Assembly (NCBI GenBank): GCA_004369045.1
Contig: ML213504.1
Location: 1,211,508 to 1,275,507 of the forward strand
Length of the DNA: 64,000 nucleotides
Direction of reading: 5' to 3'
From: Heliocybe sulcata
Taxonomy: Eukaryota; Basidiomycota; Agaricomycetes; Gloeophyllales; Gloeophyllaceae
Each line of letters starts with the position of its first letter. Positions within the stretch are counted from its first letter, which is position 1. The notes under the pieces were generated by a model. That model had not been told where the DNA came from and did not search any database. It worked only from the letters and a program-made list of their open reading frames with translations. Below, in pieces: positions 35,182-46,519 of the stretch. The translations under genes and the position numbers were made by a program.

Positions 35182-35483
35182 GTTGGTGTAATATAGCAGA
35201 TAGGAGATATACGTTCGCGTGGGGATTGTGCTATCTCTCTTGACACTCGTTACTTATATCCTCACCTGTTTTCGTTTGCGGTTAGATCGGGACGCTTTGG
35301 TTAAAGCCTTGCTTGGCGCTTGGGGACCTCTCCCTGTTCAGCTGTACAGTATTGTCGTAGTACGCGGTATTGCATTATTGTGATACCTCAGCTGGCGAAG
35401 CCCAATGTCCGAAGACTGCAGATCCTGAAGCAACTAAGAGATTACATTGTTATGATTGATCTTCTAGCATAACCTGCTCTATT
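35182..35483. other. convergent 3' intergenic region
   Basis: The 302 bp between the two stop codons contain only the 3' UTRs of the flanking genes. Nothing else is seen. Confidence 0.5.
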
Positions 35484-37880
35484 CTACACGACTGGGGGAG
35501 GCTTGGCGGCCTTCACATCTCCCTCGGTCCAGTCAGCATGCATCTCCTTCTGGAACGGCTCGAGGTTGAACTCGAGTGCCGAGCAGGGATAGCCGATCTC
35601 GAACTTCTCGAGCACGCTAGGGTGCAAGATGCCAAGGGTGCCAATAGCGAGGTCGTTCGGCATGTGGAGGACGTCTTTTTTGAGTGATTCGAATGGCGAA
35701 GACTTGCCCGCCTTCCGGGGCGCTCGGTAGTAGATAGTAGCGGCCCGACCCGGGAAGAAAGTCGGATCTGAGGGATGTAAGCCATGCTGGATCACCTGAG
35801 ATGCAAGTCACATTGGACTTACCACTGCACTCCTTGATGTAATACCCGGACTCTGCCTTGTAATCTGTGCTTCCAATCCTCGGGACCTCCAGCATAGCCA
35901 TGATGCGATCCAGCAACCCATGCACGACCTCGAACCCCGCGGTCTTGTTGCACCACACCGCCGCGGCATGGCGCTCGTTCCTCGCCTGCTTCTCTAGCTT
36001 CTTGTCTTTGAAGACGACGTCGGAGGTCTCGAAGATGCGGATGGGGAGCGGGTGCGAGCGGTTCTCCCGGACGGTCTTGAGGAGCCCCGGCAGGAGGGAG
36101 GTTCGCACGACTTGGAATTCGAGGGTTTTGGGGTTAGCGATCTTGACGGCGAGGGAGTCGTCGGGGTGGTTGAGCCATTCGAAGTTTTCTTCGTGCGAGC
36201 ACTGATGGCGTGGACCGTTAATGAGATCTGAAATTGGAGGGCATGGAAACGCACCAAGATCAAGGGCAGCACCTCCACCCACCCGGCCAGCGCCCACTCG
36301 ATCCTCACGACATCACTTAACTTGCTAATCGCAAGCGGCTGGCCGACGGTGCTCGTCCTCGGGAACCGCTCTGGCAAGTTATTGAACCCATACGCGATCG
36401 CCGCGTCCTCCATGATATCACACTCGTGCAGGATGTCCGGGCGTACCGGCGGGATGGCCACGAGGATATCCTCGGTGGGGTTGTCGAGCGAGGGCTCGGT
36501 GGGGAGGGACATCCGGCGGAGGAGGGTGGCAATCTGGGAAGAGGAGAGGAGGAGACCAGTGCAAGAGTTGATGTAAGAGGCGTGTGCGACCGTGGGGCGC
36601 GAGGAGATGTCGGGCGTGATGCGGGTTTCGCCTGAGGAGTAGACGACTCTGCAGGGCTCAATGCTGCAGGACGTTATGAATTAATGGGTAAGGCTGATGG
36701 AGGAGCAAGGGGAGGGACTTACGTGAACGGCTCTGCACAGTATTCGGAGAACATGGTTGAGATGATGTTGACGACGATACCGAGCTTGGTCTCGTCTGTC
36801 GCAGTGACGTCGATGAAGACGTTCTTCGTGTTCAGCGTGATTTTACTGTGCTCTGAGTTGATGATTGGGGGCATGGATAGGACACGGTCCTGCTGGTCGT
36901 AAATGATGGGGTATACTGGTGAGTCGCGGATGATGTGGAGATATCTTGCGAGGTGTTTTTCGGACTGGGAAAGGAATTAGGGACTCTGACATGGCACGAA
37001 TCAATGGCACAGTCACCTCGTAGACCGTCATCAGCTCCTCTGCCGTGTACTCCTTGTCCTTCCCTAATGGCACAAACTTGATATCCTTCGGATTCCGAGC
37101 TTCGTACTTGAAGGGCGCCTCGATGGTATCGAGGTCGTGCGTACCGATGGCGACGAACTGCCGTCGTCTGCATAGGTTCTGGTGCAACTTGTCTTGGAGA
37201 TCGATGAAAGACGCATATGAACGGGGAGTGAAGTGGACATCCCGGAGGATCGCGCAGGCGAAGTATGGCCGAATTCGTTTTGTCTGGAAGGCATGAACAT
37301 TGTTGTATGAGCGAAATGAAGATTAATACTCACCTCTGGCGCAACAGTAACTGTGAGCAGGTTATCTTCTCCTCCTGGAGGATAAACAAGCTTGTATTCA
37401 GGCGGCTGGTCCTTCCCGAGGAAGATGCGAAGAGCTCTCGCTATGCCTTCGATGCAAAATAGATCATATCTAGTCCGACCATTAGATTCTCATAGACATA
37501 GCCAGTAAAAGGTGGAGATGTATATACCTGTTAGCAGGGATCTCTATTTTGAGTTGCTAGAGCAAAGCACCAAGATCAGGTCCATCTCAAGGGTGTCGGT
37601 TATGTCGCTCACAGGACGTTCAGCTGGAAGGCCCTTCCTCTTCGCCTCTTCGATCTCCTCTGTTGTCTTAATTCGAGTTAATCCAAGTCTGTTCCGCCCA
37701 ACTCAGGAACATACATCCTCGTCCAATTCAATACCAAAGTCGAAGCATAGTTTGTCAAACTCCTCCGTCGCTACCAAGCAAGATCAGACAAAGCTCAGAG
37801 ACACAAATGCATACATAATCACTGTACTTGTGTCCAAGTCTCTCCCACAGATCTTCTTTGTCGACGGCTACTGTAGGCAT
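35484..37880 (-). CDS. FRS1: cytosolic phenylalanyl-tRNA synthetase beta subunit
   Basis: The beta subunit provides tRNA binding and editing in the alpha2-beta2 enzyme whose alpha gene lies at 15.4-17.5 kb. Exons in transcript order: 37823-37880, 37715-37770, 37613-37666, 37528-37556, 37334-37469, 37017-37283, 36723-36964, 36255-36663, 35823-36201, 35484-35767 (637 aa). The start ([16 protein letters not shown]) and [17 protein letters not shown] are family signatures. They are followed by [20 protein letters not shown], then [19 protein letters not shown] and the B5-like block [19 protein letters not shown]. The synthetase-like core has [20 protein letters not shown] and [10 protein letters not shown]. 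Exon 4 is only 29 nt. All junctions are in phase. It is divergent from the Prm10-like gene. Confidence 0.95.
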
Positions 37881-38303
37881 TATGCAGGACTAGCAGAGAT
37901 ACGCTGCGATGCGATTGGTCGAGATCGCGATTTGGACGAGTCATTGACAATTACACCTTCCATATCCGGTAGCCGATATACGATCACGTGGTCTGACTGC
38001 GCTTGTCTTCGATCGAGTCCGCGTTCCGCACCGCGTTCCTTCTCGGACCACGTCGGACCACATTGCAAGCCTGCTAACCGCTGCCTCCCCCGTCGCCGAC
38101 GCCGGTACGCTCGTGTCTCAGTGTCGGCGCTGGCGGAAGCAATGGCTGAGCAGGAACCCTTCGTCGAGTATAAAAGCGGTCTGCTCTGTCCCTCTGTACT
38201 CTCATTCCTTGCCTTACTACCTTCACTACGGAAACTGGTTTTTCGACTTTGACTTTGCCTTCTCTCCCCTTAACAACCAGGATCTTTTATTCGACTTAGA
38301 ACC
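37881..38303 (+). promoter_or_regulatory. divergent promoter with TATA box for the Prm10-like gene
   Basis: The 423-bp gap between divergent starts contains TATAAAAG at 38169-38176, about 130 bp before the plus-strand ATG, followed by a pyrimidine-rich tract (CTTTGCCTTCTCTCCCCTT region). No equivalent TATA box is seen for the PheRS beta side. Confidence 0.5.
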
Positions 38304-40901
38304 ATGTCTAGTTATCCTACCCGCACAGCAGGCGAGCCTGCTTCTTCTATGTATCCCGACCGCCACACTGCTCTTCCCAACCGTCCTCGTCGCCAGTCTC
38401 GGGTCAGATTCGACGACGAGTGCTCACCTCCGATGCCGGCGAGCGCCTATCAAGCACCATTCACTGCTTCTTCGCCCAGGACTGTACCTTCTGACGATGT
38501 CCGTCGCTCCGCTCCGCAATGGGACTTGCCCGTGTATAACGAGCAGCAGCCTATCTCTCGCCCACAGCGAGCATCCGATCCTGAGCGCTACGTTCGCTCT
38601 CCAGATAACTACTATACCCCTCCTACCCATGGCCCAAATAGCGACCGTCGTCGTTCGGACGAGAGTGACAGAACACTCCATGAAGATGATGAACCCGCCG
38701 AGAAGGGCAAAGACCCCAAAGACAATAGGTTCTCGCTCTCATCGTACAACCACCCCTACGACATACGTCCTCCTCAACCCGCTTACGCCGGGCGGCCCTC
38801 GCAGGATCACGCTCCCAAGCCCAGGAATCGCCGCTCAGTCAGCTTCGCCCCGACCGAGAACACCATCAACGAAGAACAGACCGACGCGGAAAGCTGCTTC
38901 GACGCCACCAACAATGACCCTATCCACCGGCGCCGCGGTGTGCTCTCGAACATCATGGAGCTCTACTCCCTCAGCCGTCGCAAGAGCGATTGGGACGACC
39001 AGTCAGATGCGAGCGGGCTGAGCCGCGCTCCATCGCAAATGTCTGGTATCTCGGGCCTTACTGGGGGTCTTCGCCGCCGGGAGTCGATGCAATCCGAAGG
39101 CGATGAGCTCCTGGACAGTGATGATCCTCGTGTGACTGGTATCAAGAAGAAGTGCCTTGATGACCAGGAGGACGTCGAGAAGCAATGCATGAAACAGATG
39201 GACTATAAAGCGAGGAAGAAGGAGCGTATGCGGATGCGCATCGAGTTCAATGTTTCTTGTGAGGATCTCTTTTCCCAACGCTTTCAACAGGCCACTAACT
39301 TACCTTCCTCAGCAATGCTCGCCCGTCAAGACTTCTTGATGACTCTTGCCCGCGCCCTTCTCACTTTCGGCGCCCCCTCCCACCGTATCGAATCACAGCT
39401 TATCTCGGCCGCCCGCATCCTCGAGGTTGACGCCGAGTTCATCCATATCCCCGGTGTCATTATCTGCTCCTTCGGCGACCTGGAGACCAAGACGTCCGAG
39501 TCGCACTTTGTCAAGTGCGGCGGGCGAATCGACCTCGGACGCCTGCAGAAGGTGCACCAGATCTATCGGAGCGTTGTCCACGATGAGCTCTCGGCGAAGA
39601 GAGCGACGAAGAAGCTGGAGGTGTTGTTGAAGGCGAAGCCCATTTATACACCTTTGACAAGGTGTTTCTTGGCCTTCTGGTTGTCGGCGTTGATTTGCCC
39701 GCTCGCCTTTGGAGGGTCCTTACTTGACATGTGGATCGCGGGGTGTGGTGCTTTCGTGCTGTGCGCGTTGCAGCTTAAGGTCGCGGCCAAGAGTTCGCTG
39801 TATGCGCAAATCTTTGAGTGAGTCATCCCTTCGATTCTTCCAAGTATGTCATGGACTGACTCGTGCTTCCAGAATTTCCGTCGCTATCTGGATGTCCTTC
39901 GTGGCCCGGGGCCTCAGCAGTATTCGAAGCCAGATCTTTTGCTACACTGCAATCTCATCCGCCGGGATCGTCGGTATCCTGCCGGGCTATCTCATCCTGA
40001 GTAGCTCCTTGGAGCTGGCCTCCAAGAACATTGTCTGCGGCAGTGTAAAAATGGTCTATGCTCTCATCTATACGCTCTCAATTGTACGTTTGCCCGTGGT
40101 CGTCCACTTCAACCCATATCTGACTTAACCTTCGGTCTTAGGGTTTCGGTCTCCAAATCGGTAGCGACTTCTACTTGTTGCTCGACCCTGGAGCCCGGCA
40201 CTCCCTGCAATACCTTGCAGCGAACATGACCTCCACCATCAGTCTGGTCGGTAACTTCACGGCAGACAATGGCATATCTTACTCCGGCCTACCCCTCTCG
40301 GGTACATTCACCTTCTCGAACTCCACCGCTCCCATCACCCGCAACATCGTCGAGGGGTGCTACCGTCCACCCAGTGCGCCTTGGTACCTCCAGCCATTCC
40401 CGTGGTGGACGCAGTTCATCATTGTGCCACTCTTCTCCGTCGTCAGCTCCCTCTCGAACCTACAACCGTTCTGGAGTCATGAATTGATCGTCATGACCAT
40501 TATCAGTTGCGCGAGCTATGCGGCCAACAAGATCGCGAACCACTTCATCTTCAACAGAAGTGACATCGTCTCCGCTATTGGGGCGTTCACAGTCGGGCTT
40601 CTTGGAAATATCTATTCAAGAAAGTTGGGCGGAACAGCGTTCACGTCCATGGTCACTGGCGTGCTGTTCTTGGTACCTGTGAGCATTTTTTTCTTTGCAA
40701 CGTCCAGGGCCCTTTACTCATAAGCCATCATCGCAGTCTGGTCTGTCGCAAGCTGGAGGTATTACAGCAGAGGGCAGTGGCATCGATATCGGAGGAGCAA
40801 TGATATCTGTGACCATTGGTGTCACTGTCGGACTGTTCATGAGTCAGGCACTCGTGTACACGTTCGGAACGAGGAAGAACGCAGCTGTCTTCTCGTTCTG
40901 A
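38304..40901 (+). CDS. Prm10/ThrE-like multi-pass membrane protein (DUF1212 family)
   Basis: The family is related to bacterial threonine/serine exporters; yeast Prm10 is pheromone-regulated, with function unknown. Exons: 38304-39258, 39313-39817, 39873-40083, 40142-40678, 40737-40901 (790 aa). About 300 N-terminal residues are hydrophilic and rich in Ser, Arg, Pro and Asp, including basic phosphorylation-like sites (RRRSVSF-type). The first ThrE half follows, with ARQDFLMTLARALLTFGAPSHRIESQL and VIICSFGDLETKTSE, then spans such as FLAFWLSALICPLAFGG and IFCYTAISSAGIVGILPGYL. The second half begins after GFGLQIGSDFYLLL and includes LIVMTIISCASYAANKI and SAIGAFTVGLLGNIYSR. An extracellular N-glycosylation-rich loop separates the halves. 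It converges on SLX4 with a 107-bp gap. Confidence 0.88.
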
Positions 40902-41008
40902 GCAGCAGGTCCAGGGCGCAGCAAAATCAGTTATCCCTTTGTATTGTAGCCGTCTCGTCATTATGGCTGTACTGTTATGTTCATTCTGTGTAGCATTAGT
41001 TCTCATTA

Positions 41009-43082
41009 TCATATTCCCTTACTCTTCTTCCGGCGCCGTCGTTTCTTTTGGTTTCTATCGGGCCCTGCTCCGTGGTAAATGATCGCCTGCGAGGCACGAG
41101 TCAGTTCGGTCTATAGATGCAAGGCTGGGCGCTCCATACCAGGTCATCCAAGCAGCTCATCAGCTTTGGGTTGAGCCCTCTCAAAGGGAAGCCTTGGTCG
41201 ACGGCCAATTGCACGAAAACATCATAATGGATCGGCTACGGGACAGACATGTTTTGGCCATTCACTTTCCGTCTAGGGGTTTTGCTCACCTCGTAGCGCA
41301 AAATACGCAGATGCAGAGTCTTGTCTTGCATGATTGCGTTCCTCATCGCTTCCTTGAATTTGTCCTCTTTTACATCGTCTTCTTGGCCTGTCGTGGCCTT
41401 TGACTTGCGTTTGCGTGTGGATTTTGGTGTTCCCGACTGTACCGATCCGGACGAAGATGTTTCGCACTCCGTGACCTTCTTGACGGTCTCCTTAGGTGAT
41501 GTTGTCTTTGCCTTTCTCCTCTTCTTACTGGGTTCATCTGCATTTAATGTACTGGAAGGATCGAAGTGTAGCAATGCACCATCATCTTGCCACATAATAT
41601 TGTCGTTGTTCATTCCATAGAAGGAAGCCCCATCGTCTGACATATTGGACAAGTCTATCGCTTCGACTAAGTCAGGAGATACATGGTCGAACTGGCGACG
41701 GTGATTCGCCCTCGAGGGAGTCAATGGAACATGTTCGTTTACGCTGCCAAAGGAAGTGGTGACGACAGCAGCAGGAGGTCGCATCTATCAGTCATGAGTC
41801 GTACTAGAAAGGCCGGGAATGTCCCCTTCACTCACCTTGACGGCATACGGTGCTTCTTCATTAGTGGTATTGTAGCTCGAGGGAGAGGCGGAGCGTTCTG
41901 CGAGACCATCGCGCACAGTGTCTCTGAATTTAGACGGCCCGAACGATTGCGTCGCTGGTAAGCTTGATGCTCCTTGGCCATCCGAGATGCCTATTGCGGA
42001 TGGGCCTAATAAGAGCCTTGCCTTGTCCATGATAGCGTTCCTGCTATCGGTTGCACTCTTCACAGTGCGCTGAACTTCAGGGCGCCGGCCTTTTCTCTTC
42101 GGCGCTTCCCGACCCAATACGTCCTCGAGATATGTTTCAGCTCTCTCATCTGCAGCTGCGGATGCGCCGGATTCGCCCGGACCTTCGTCAGACGCCTTGC
42201 CTATTTGCCGACGGACAAGGACTTTGACAGTCTCATCAGTAAGACCGCTCTTCTTCGCGCAAGTCTGAATGTGGAGCATCTTCTGCAGAGAGGTCTTCCT
42301 CGTAGTCCATTCCAGATCGCAGGATACGCACTTGGTGACCTTCGCGACTTCCGCATCGCTAAAGTCTGACACGAAGCGATGTGCAGGCTTGGTCCGGTTC
42401 TGTTTAGTTCCCGAGCCGGAGCTGCCCTCTGGCATGCTGCGGGAGATCATAGGAGCGAGTTTCATCGGTCGTACCGCCTTGGAAGAGTTGATGTGAGCGA
42501 ATCGCCCAAGACTGAGGCGGTCAGCGGCTTCAATATCCTCTTCATCATCAGAAGGCACGGAGACCGCGCCCGGTGACCGAGGTTGCTGCGATATCAGTTG
42601 GGCTTCCTGGGTAGGCGGACGCGGCGTTCCAGGCGACAGGGCAGCAGGACCAGGCAATGATACCTCGGACTCCACGAAAGAGGATACCGAGCTGACAGCT
42701 CTACTTCCTGCAATATGAACTGACAGAGCACTAGAAGAAATGGCGTCGTCTGCTCTGTGTGAGTCTCGAGGTAAATAGGGTCGACACACTCAAACATACC
42801 AATCACATCATTGAGCTGCATTGGCCCGCGAAGAGAAATTGAGGAGATGCTCGGGACCTCGGAAGCTGCAGCAATATGAAGGGGTCTACCCAGCAGTTGC
42901 ACTGCCGCTGTGATTATTGATTTATTTGAGTTCTTTGTGAAAGTGTCTTGTCCTTTCATTTGCCTCTTGACCCTCCTATTCTCCTTCTCCTTGCGCCTAG
43001 TCTCCGCCCTCTCGGGCTCGGAGTCATCGACGATGTCGGTTTCCGCATCCGTGTCAGCAGCGCGAACAGTACGAGGCCGCAT
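41009..43082 (-). CDS. SLX4: Slx4-like scaffold of structure-specific endonuclease
   Basis: Slx4 binds the Slx1 nuclease and directs cleavage of branched DNA in replication and recombination repair. Exons in transcript order: 42800-43082, 41836-42752, 41290-41784, 41140-41235, 41009-41086 (622 aa). The diagnostic central block is CVSCDLEWTTRKTSLQKMLH followed by IQTCAKKSGLTDETVKVLV, a zinc-finger-like CxxC plus HxxxC. The C-terminal Slx1-binding domain has LHLRILRYEPIHYDVFVQLA, then DQGFPLRGLNPKLMSCLDD and LAIIYH, ending in a Lys/Arg-rich tail. The rest is low-complexity and Ser-rich with many SP/TP sites, as expected for this phospho-regulated scaffold. The first acceptor (CACACAGAG) was chosen because it alone restores the long open frame. 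Confidence 0.9.
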
Positions 43083-43500
43083 GGCGGATGTCGTTGCCGT
43101 TCTTACAAAAATTTGGCGGCATCCGCACCGAGGAACGACTGAGGAAGCCAGTTGGGATAATATCCTGCCTTGGATGTAAGGATCACTCGCGGCAGACAGT
43201 TGGACTATAAAGCGAGCAGCTGTTCAAACGGTCACGCGTTTAAACAGAGTTACAAGTTACAACGCGTACGTCACGCGTCTCTGTCACAAAAGCCTACAGT
43301 CAACAACACGCTCAGGGAAATTTCAACATCCCTCAGATCTCAGATCTGAATAATCATAACGCCTTTCCATCCAATAGGACCCCAAAATGCAGATAATCCA
43401 GCATACGGATTATGGGTGGATAGCATAGGCATAGATAGCCTGCGACAGCCTTTTGGGACATGGGCGAAGGTGGTACATGAACGGTGATAATAGCGACCCT
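43083..43500. other. intergenic between SLX4 and RPL5
   Basis: The 418 bp upstream of SLX4 hold ACGCGT (MluI cell-cycle box core) at three places, near 43234, 43262 and 43273. In fungi this MBF-type motif controls S-phase DNA-repair genes, so it is a plausible SLX4 control region; this is inference. A short inverted CAGATCTCAGATCTGA also occurs near 43335. Confidence 0.45.
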
Positions 43501-44658
43501 CTACTCCTCGTCCTCGTCCTCGCCCTCTTCTGCCTCGGCGGCGGCACCGCCGTTGGCCTGGAAGGCCTCGATCTTGGCCTGGATACGCTCCCTGCGCTGC
43601 TCGAGTGTGAGCTTGCGGGACTTGTACTTGAGAGACTCGGCCTTCCAGTCTGTCGTTTTATCCGAGGGCTTGAACGTAGGATCTTCCCGGATCGCGGCGT
43701 AGGCGTTCTGGTAGATCTCCTCCATGTCCTCGGATCCGACCCCATCAGCCAAGTACGTTGAGAATTGCTTCTTGAAACTGTTCGAATAATATCGGTGAAT
43801 TGAAAACGACTGAGGTTGACATCAGACGCACCGCTCGTCATCTTCCTCCTCCAAGCTCTCCATGTACTCCGCAACGTGGCCACCAAAGATGTACTTCTTG
43901 AGGACTTCAGCGTCCAACTCCTTGGACTCTGGGTCGAAACCGGGGAAGCGCTTCTCAGAGTGGGGGATGTAGAGGCCACCGTCACTGGCGCCCTTGAGCG
44001 CACCGAAGACACGCGAACCAGTCGATGTCCGCTTGAGACCGACATCAAGATAACATTTGAACGGCCGGGGTGAGTCCTCGCCCTCAATCGTCTCAGTCAT
44101 TTGGATTGTCCCATCAGGGTCCGAGACGCCCTCGTACTTGTCAGCCAAGCCGAGCTTCGTAAGAGCGCGGCGCGCGCAGAGCAGACCCGTGGCGTAGGCT
44201 TGTAGAGCTTCACGTCAGTAAAAGGACAACCCCGTGATACAAGGGAGGGCATACCAGCAGTCCAGTTGGTCAAGCCATGGTTGATACCGTATCTAGGCAG
44301 CTCCTTCGAGGAAGCGGCAGTCAAAACAAAGTCTCCCTGGAGACGCGCGTAGACGATCTGGACAATGATCTGCTTGTTGGTGAAGCGGACAACAAGACGG
44401 TACTTGGGAGCGTTGCTGGGACGACCTTGAGACTTCAGAACCAGCAAGCAAGTGCGGGGTACTCACTACTTGTTCTTGGCCTGACTGATCAGCCGCTTTC
44501 GGGCATAGTCTGTGGACGAGATGTCAGTTGTTAATACCCTTCATACAACGTGACTGCTGGCAGCACGTACAATCGGTCTTGCCCTCCCTCCGACGGCGGT
44601 ATTTCACCTGGAACCGCGAGAAGTATGCGCCGGACTTGATCTTTTTGACGAAGGGCAT
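43501..44658 (-). CDS. RPL5: 60S ribosomal protein L5 (uL18)
   Basis: RPL5 binds 5S rRNA with RPL11 and enters the 60S central protuberance. Exons in transcript order: 44571-44658, 44467-44509, 44255-44415, 43832-44198, 43501-43777 (311 aa). The protein starts MPFVKKIKSGAYFSRFQVKY, with RRRREGKTDYYARKRL next and NAPKYRLVVRFTNKQIIVQI after that. Later blocks are TNWTAAYATGLLCARRAL and PFKCYLDVGLKRTSTG with GALKGASDGGLYIPHS. The C-terminus is acidic (EEGEDEDEE), slightly longer than in yeast. An intron in the 5' UTR (44659-44828) ends exactly at the start codon, so the ATG directly follows a CAG acceptor. The leader exon then abuts the RBM42 promoter on the other strand. Confidence 0.96.
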
Positions 44659-44828
44659 CTGGGACACCGAGGGCGTCAGTTCAGTAGGCCCAAGAGATCA
44701 ACGCGACATCCTAAGGGGAAGCAACCCATCCATCCATTGAATTATGTTTCCTCCTCTTAGAGGTATCCAGACTGAACACGGATGCCCCAAGCAGTGCCAT
44801 AACTACGCCAGAGGAAGCCTAAACTCAC
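44659..44828 (-). other. 5' UTR intron of RPL5
   Basis: On the minus strand a GTGAGT donor follows CGTCCTCAAG, and the acceptor GTCCCAG is joined directly to the ATG of RPL5. At 170 bp it is about three times the usual intron length here. Long leader introns are common in ribosomal-protein genes. The leader exon lies upstream of 44828. Confidence 0.6.
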
Positions 44829-45031
44829 CTTGAGGACGTTGAGGACGGCAGTGACGGTTATACTGTACGCGCTCGTTAACGTTTCCAGCCACAGGGATGT
44901 TTGTCCCTGCTTGGACTGCTCGGGTGGCTCCTATTGGTTGGGCATGACCTTTGACGCCATTCGCTCCTTGTTGCGCTTCACATCTCACATCGCACCTTGC
45001 GTCGTCCAGCTCGCGACAGAACCTCTTCGCC

Positions 45032-45839
45032 ATGGATCCCTATTCAGCTGGAAATTATCACCAACAGTACCAACAGCAGCAAGATGTTAATCCGTACTAC
45101 CAGCCCTATCAAGGCCCCATGTATCCAGGCGCTGGACCATCGACTTCGGCGCATAGTGCTCCGGTCCCTGCCAACGCTTACGAATACGACGTCGGAATTC
45201 TTGCTCAGCAGAGTGTATACGTGCCGGGTGCTGCCATTGACAAGCGCGGTGGTGCAGGCGGCAAGTTAGCGAAGGGTGGCAAGCGGACGACTGTGCTGCG
45301 CAAGGGCGGAGGGAAGGTATGGGAGGACCAAACTCTGCTGGAATGGAATCCATGTGCGGTGATCTGCTGTTCTGGTGAAAGACTGCAACTCATTTTGTTT
45401 TCTTCCAGCCTGGTTCCGACTATTTGTTGGTGATCTAAGTAACGATGTATCTGATGACGTGTTGGCGAACGCGTTTAACCAGTATCCATCGTTCCAGAAA
45501 GCCAGAGTCATTCGCGATAGGCTGAATGGCAAGGCGAGTCCCTCAAAATTCTTCAGTAATCTTGAGTGACTCATCCTGTAACATCACAGGCCAAATACGG
45601 TTTTGTGGCATTTTCCGACCCGGAAGATTTCCTCAGGGCTTGGAAGGAAATGGATGGTAAGTGGGTAGATTGTCAAGAGACGACGGCCCTAACAGTCTTG
45701 ACTAGGTAAATACGTCGGCAACAGACCAGTGAAGCTGAAGAAAGCCGATCAAACGGCTATTAGACCTGTAGAGATCGGTCATAGAAAGGCGAGACAGCTC
45801 GAGAAGGAGCTAAAGAACAACAGGAAGAAGCCGTACTAG
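45032..45839 (+). CDS. RBM42: RBM42-type RNA-binding protein
   Basis: RBM42 orthologues have one RRM and take part in splicing. Exons: 45032-45353, 45409-45533, 45590-45656, 45706-45839 (215 aa). The N-terminal part is Gln/Tyr/Pro-rich, followed by a Gly/Lys stretch (GGKLAKGGKRTTVLRKGGG) and WEDQTLLEWNPSWF. The RRM shows RNP2 RLFVGDLS, the helix LANAFNQYPSFQKARVIRD and RNP1 KYGFVAFSD, ending at MDGKYVGNRPVKLKKA. The basic tail ends in KNNRKKPY. The second intron (45534-45589) has a GC donor (AAG|GCGAGT) with a standard ACAG acceptor; splicing there restores NGK-AKYGFVAF. It is head-to-head with RPL5. Confidence 0.93.
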
Positions 45840-45984
45840 ACGCTCTCGCATGGTCCCATATGCGAAGTACGTTTCTTCCGTTTGTAATTATGGCGGGGCT
45901 CACATCGTCTTTGTAATGTTATATGCCACTGTAATATGGAAGTGGACCTTTTAACCGTAAGCGGGTCAGTTTCTACCAAGCTGG

Positions 45985-46297
45985 TTATGCAGATAATAGT
46001 GCTCTCCTTCTGCCAGCTGATCCTTTGCCCTTGGCCTTGGCGTACGTTGTCATCTGCGCTGGCTTGAAGATGTGAGTTTAATGCTATTCATTCTTCGCTT
46101 TTCATGCCGCAGACGTAAGTTCGAATGATGGTACGTACGACACGCCTTGTTAAGCACCATAGCTTGTCCATAGCACTCGTATCTGTACTGTATTCTTATT
46201 ACCCCTGCAAGGAATACATTATGGTGATGGCCTCGCCGCTGTTACGCTGGAAAATCATCTCCTTGGTACCTACATACAGTACAGCAGCACTGGGCAT
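45985..46297 (-). CDS. putative small basic protein in three short exons
   Basis: Exons in transcript order: 46203-46297, 46115-46145, 45985-46062, giving 67 aa. Introns of 57 bp (GTAATA..TTAACAAG, with a CTTAAC branch) and 52 bp (GTCTGC..TTCAAG) keep phase. The product begins MPSAAVLYVGTKEMIFQRNS. It has GEAITIMYSLQGRVVRTIIR in the middle and ends TTYAKAKGKGSAGRRRALLS plus Ala. The start may lie further upstream, since an acceptor-like TGTATGTAG precedes GTACC inside the first exon. I do not recognise it. The clean three-exon frame and protein-like composition suggest a gene in an otherwise unexplained 680-bp gap, but the length makes chance possible. Confidence 0.4.
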
Positions 46298-46519
46298 CCG
46301 CCACTGGCAGCTGTTGCGTGGAAGTGGTAAAGTTCTCGCGACGCGTCTCTTGGCTTCAGCGCTTCAGCTTCTTCAGCCACAACAGTCGCGTAACTCGCGG
46401 AGCCACTGCTTTGATTGGGAACTAGGCTTCACCACTAACTTTGCAGCCTTTGACAACCTTCCTATCGTATTGGCTTCCGCGCTTGGAGTTTCGCATACTC
46501 TGACTCCCACAGAACCGAC

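Noticed and set aside
38113-39021. 302-aa plus-strand frame overlapping the Prm10-like start
   Set aside because: Out of frame with the conserved gene; Pro/Arg/Thr-rich shadow.
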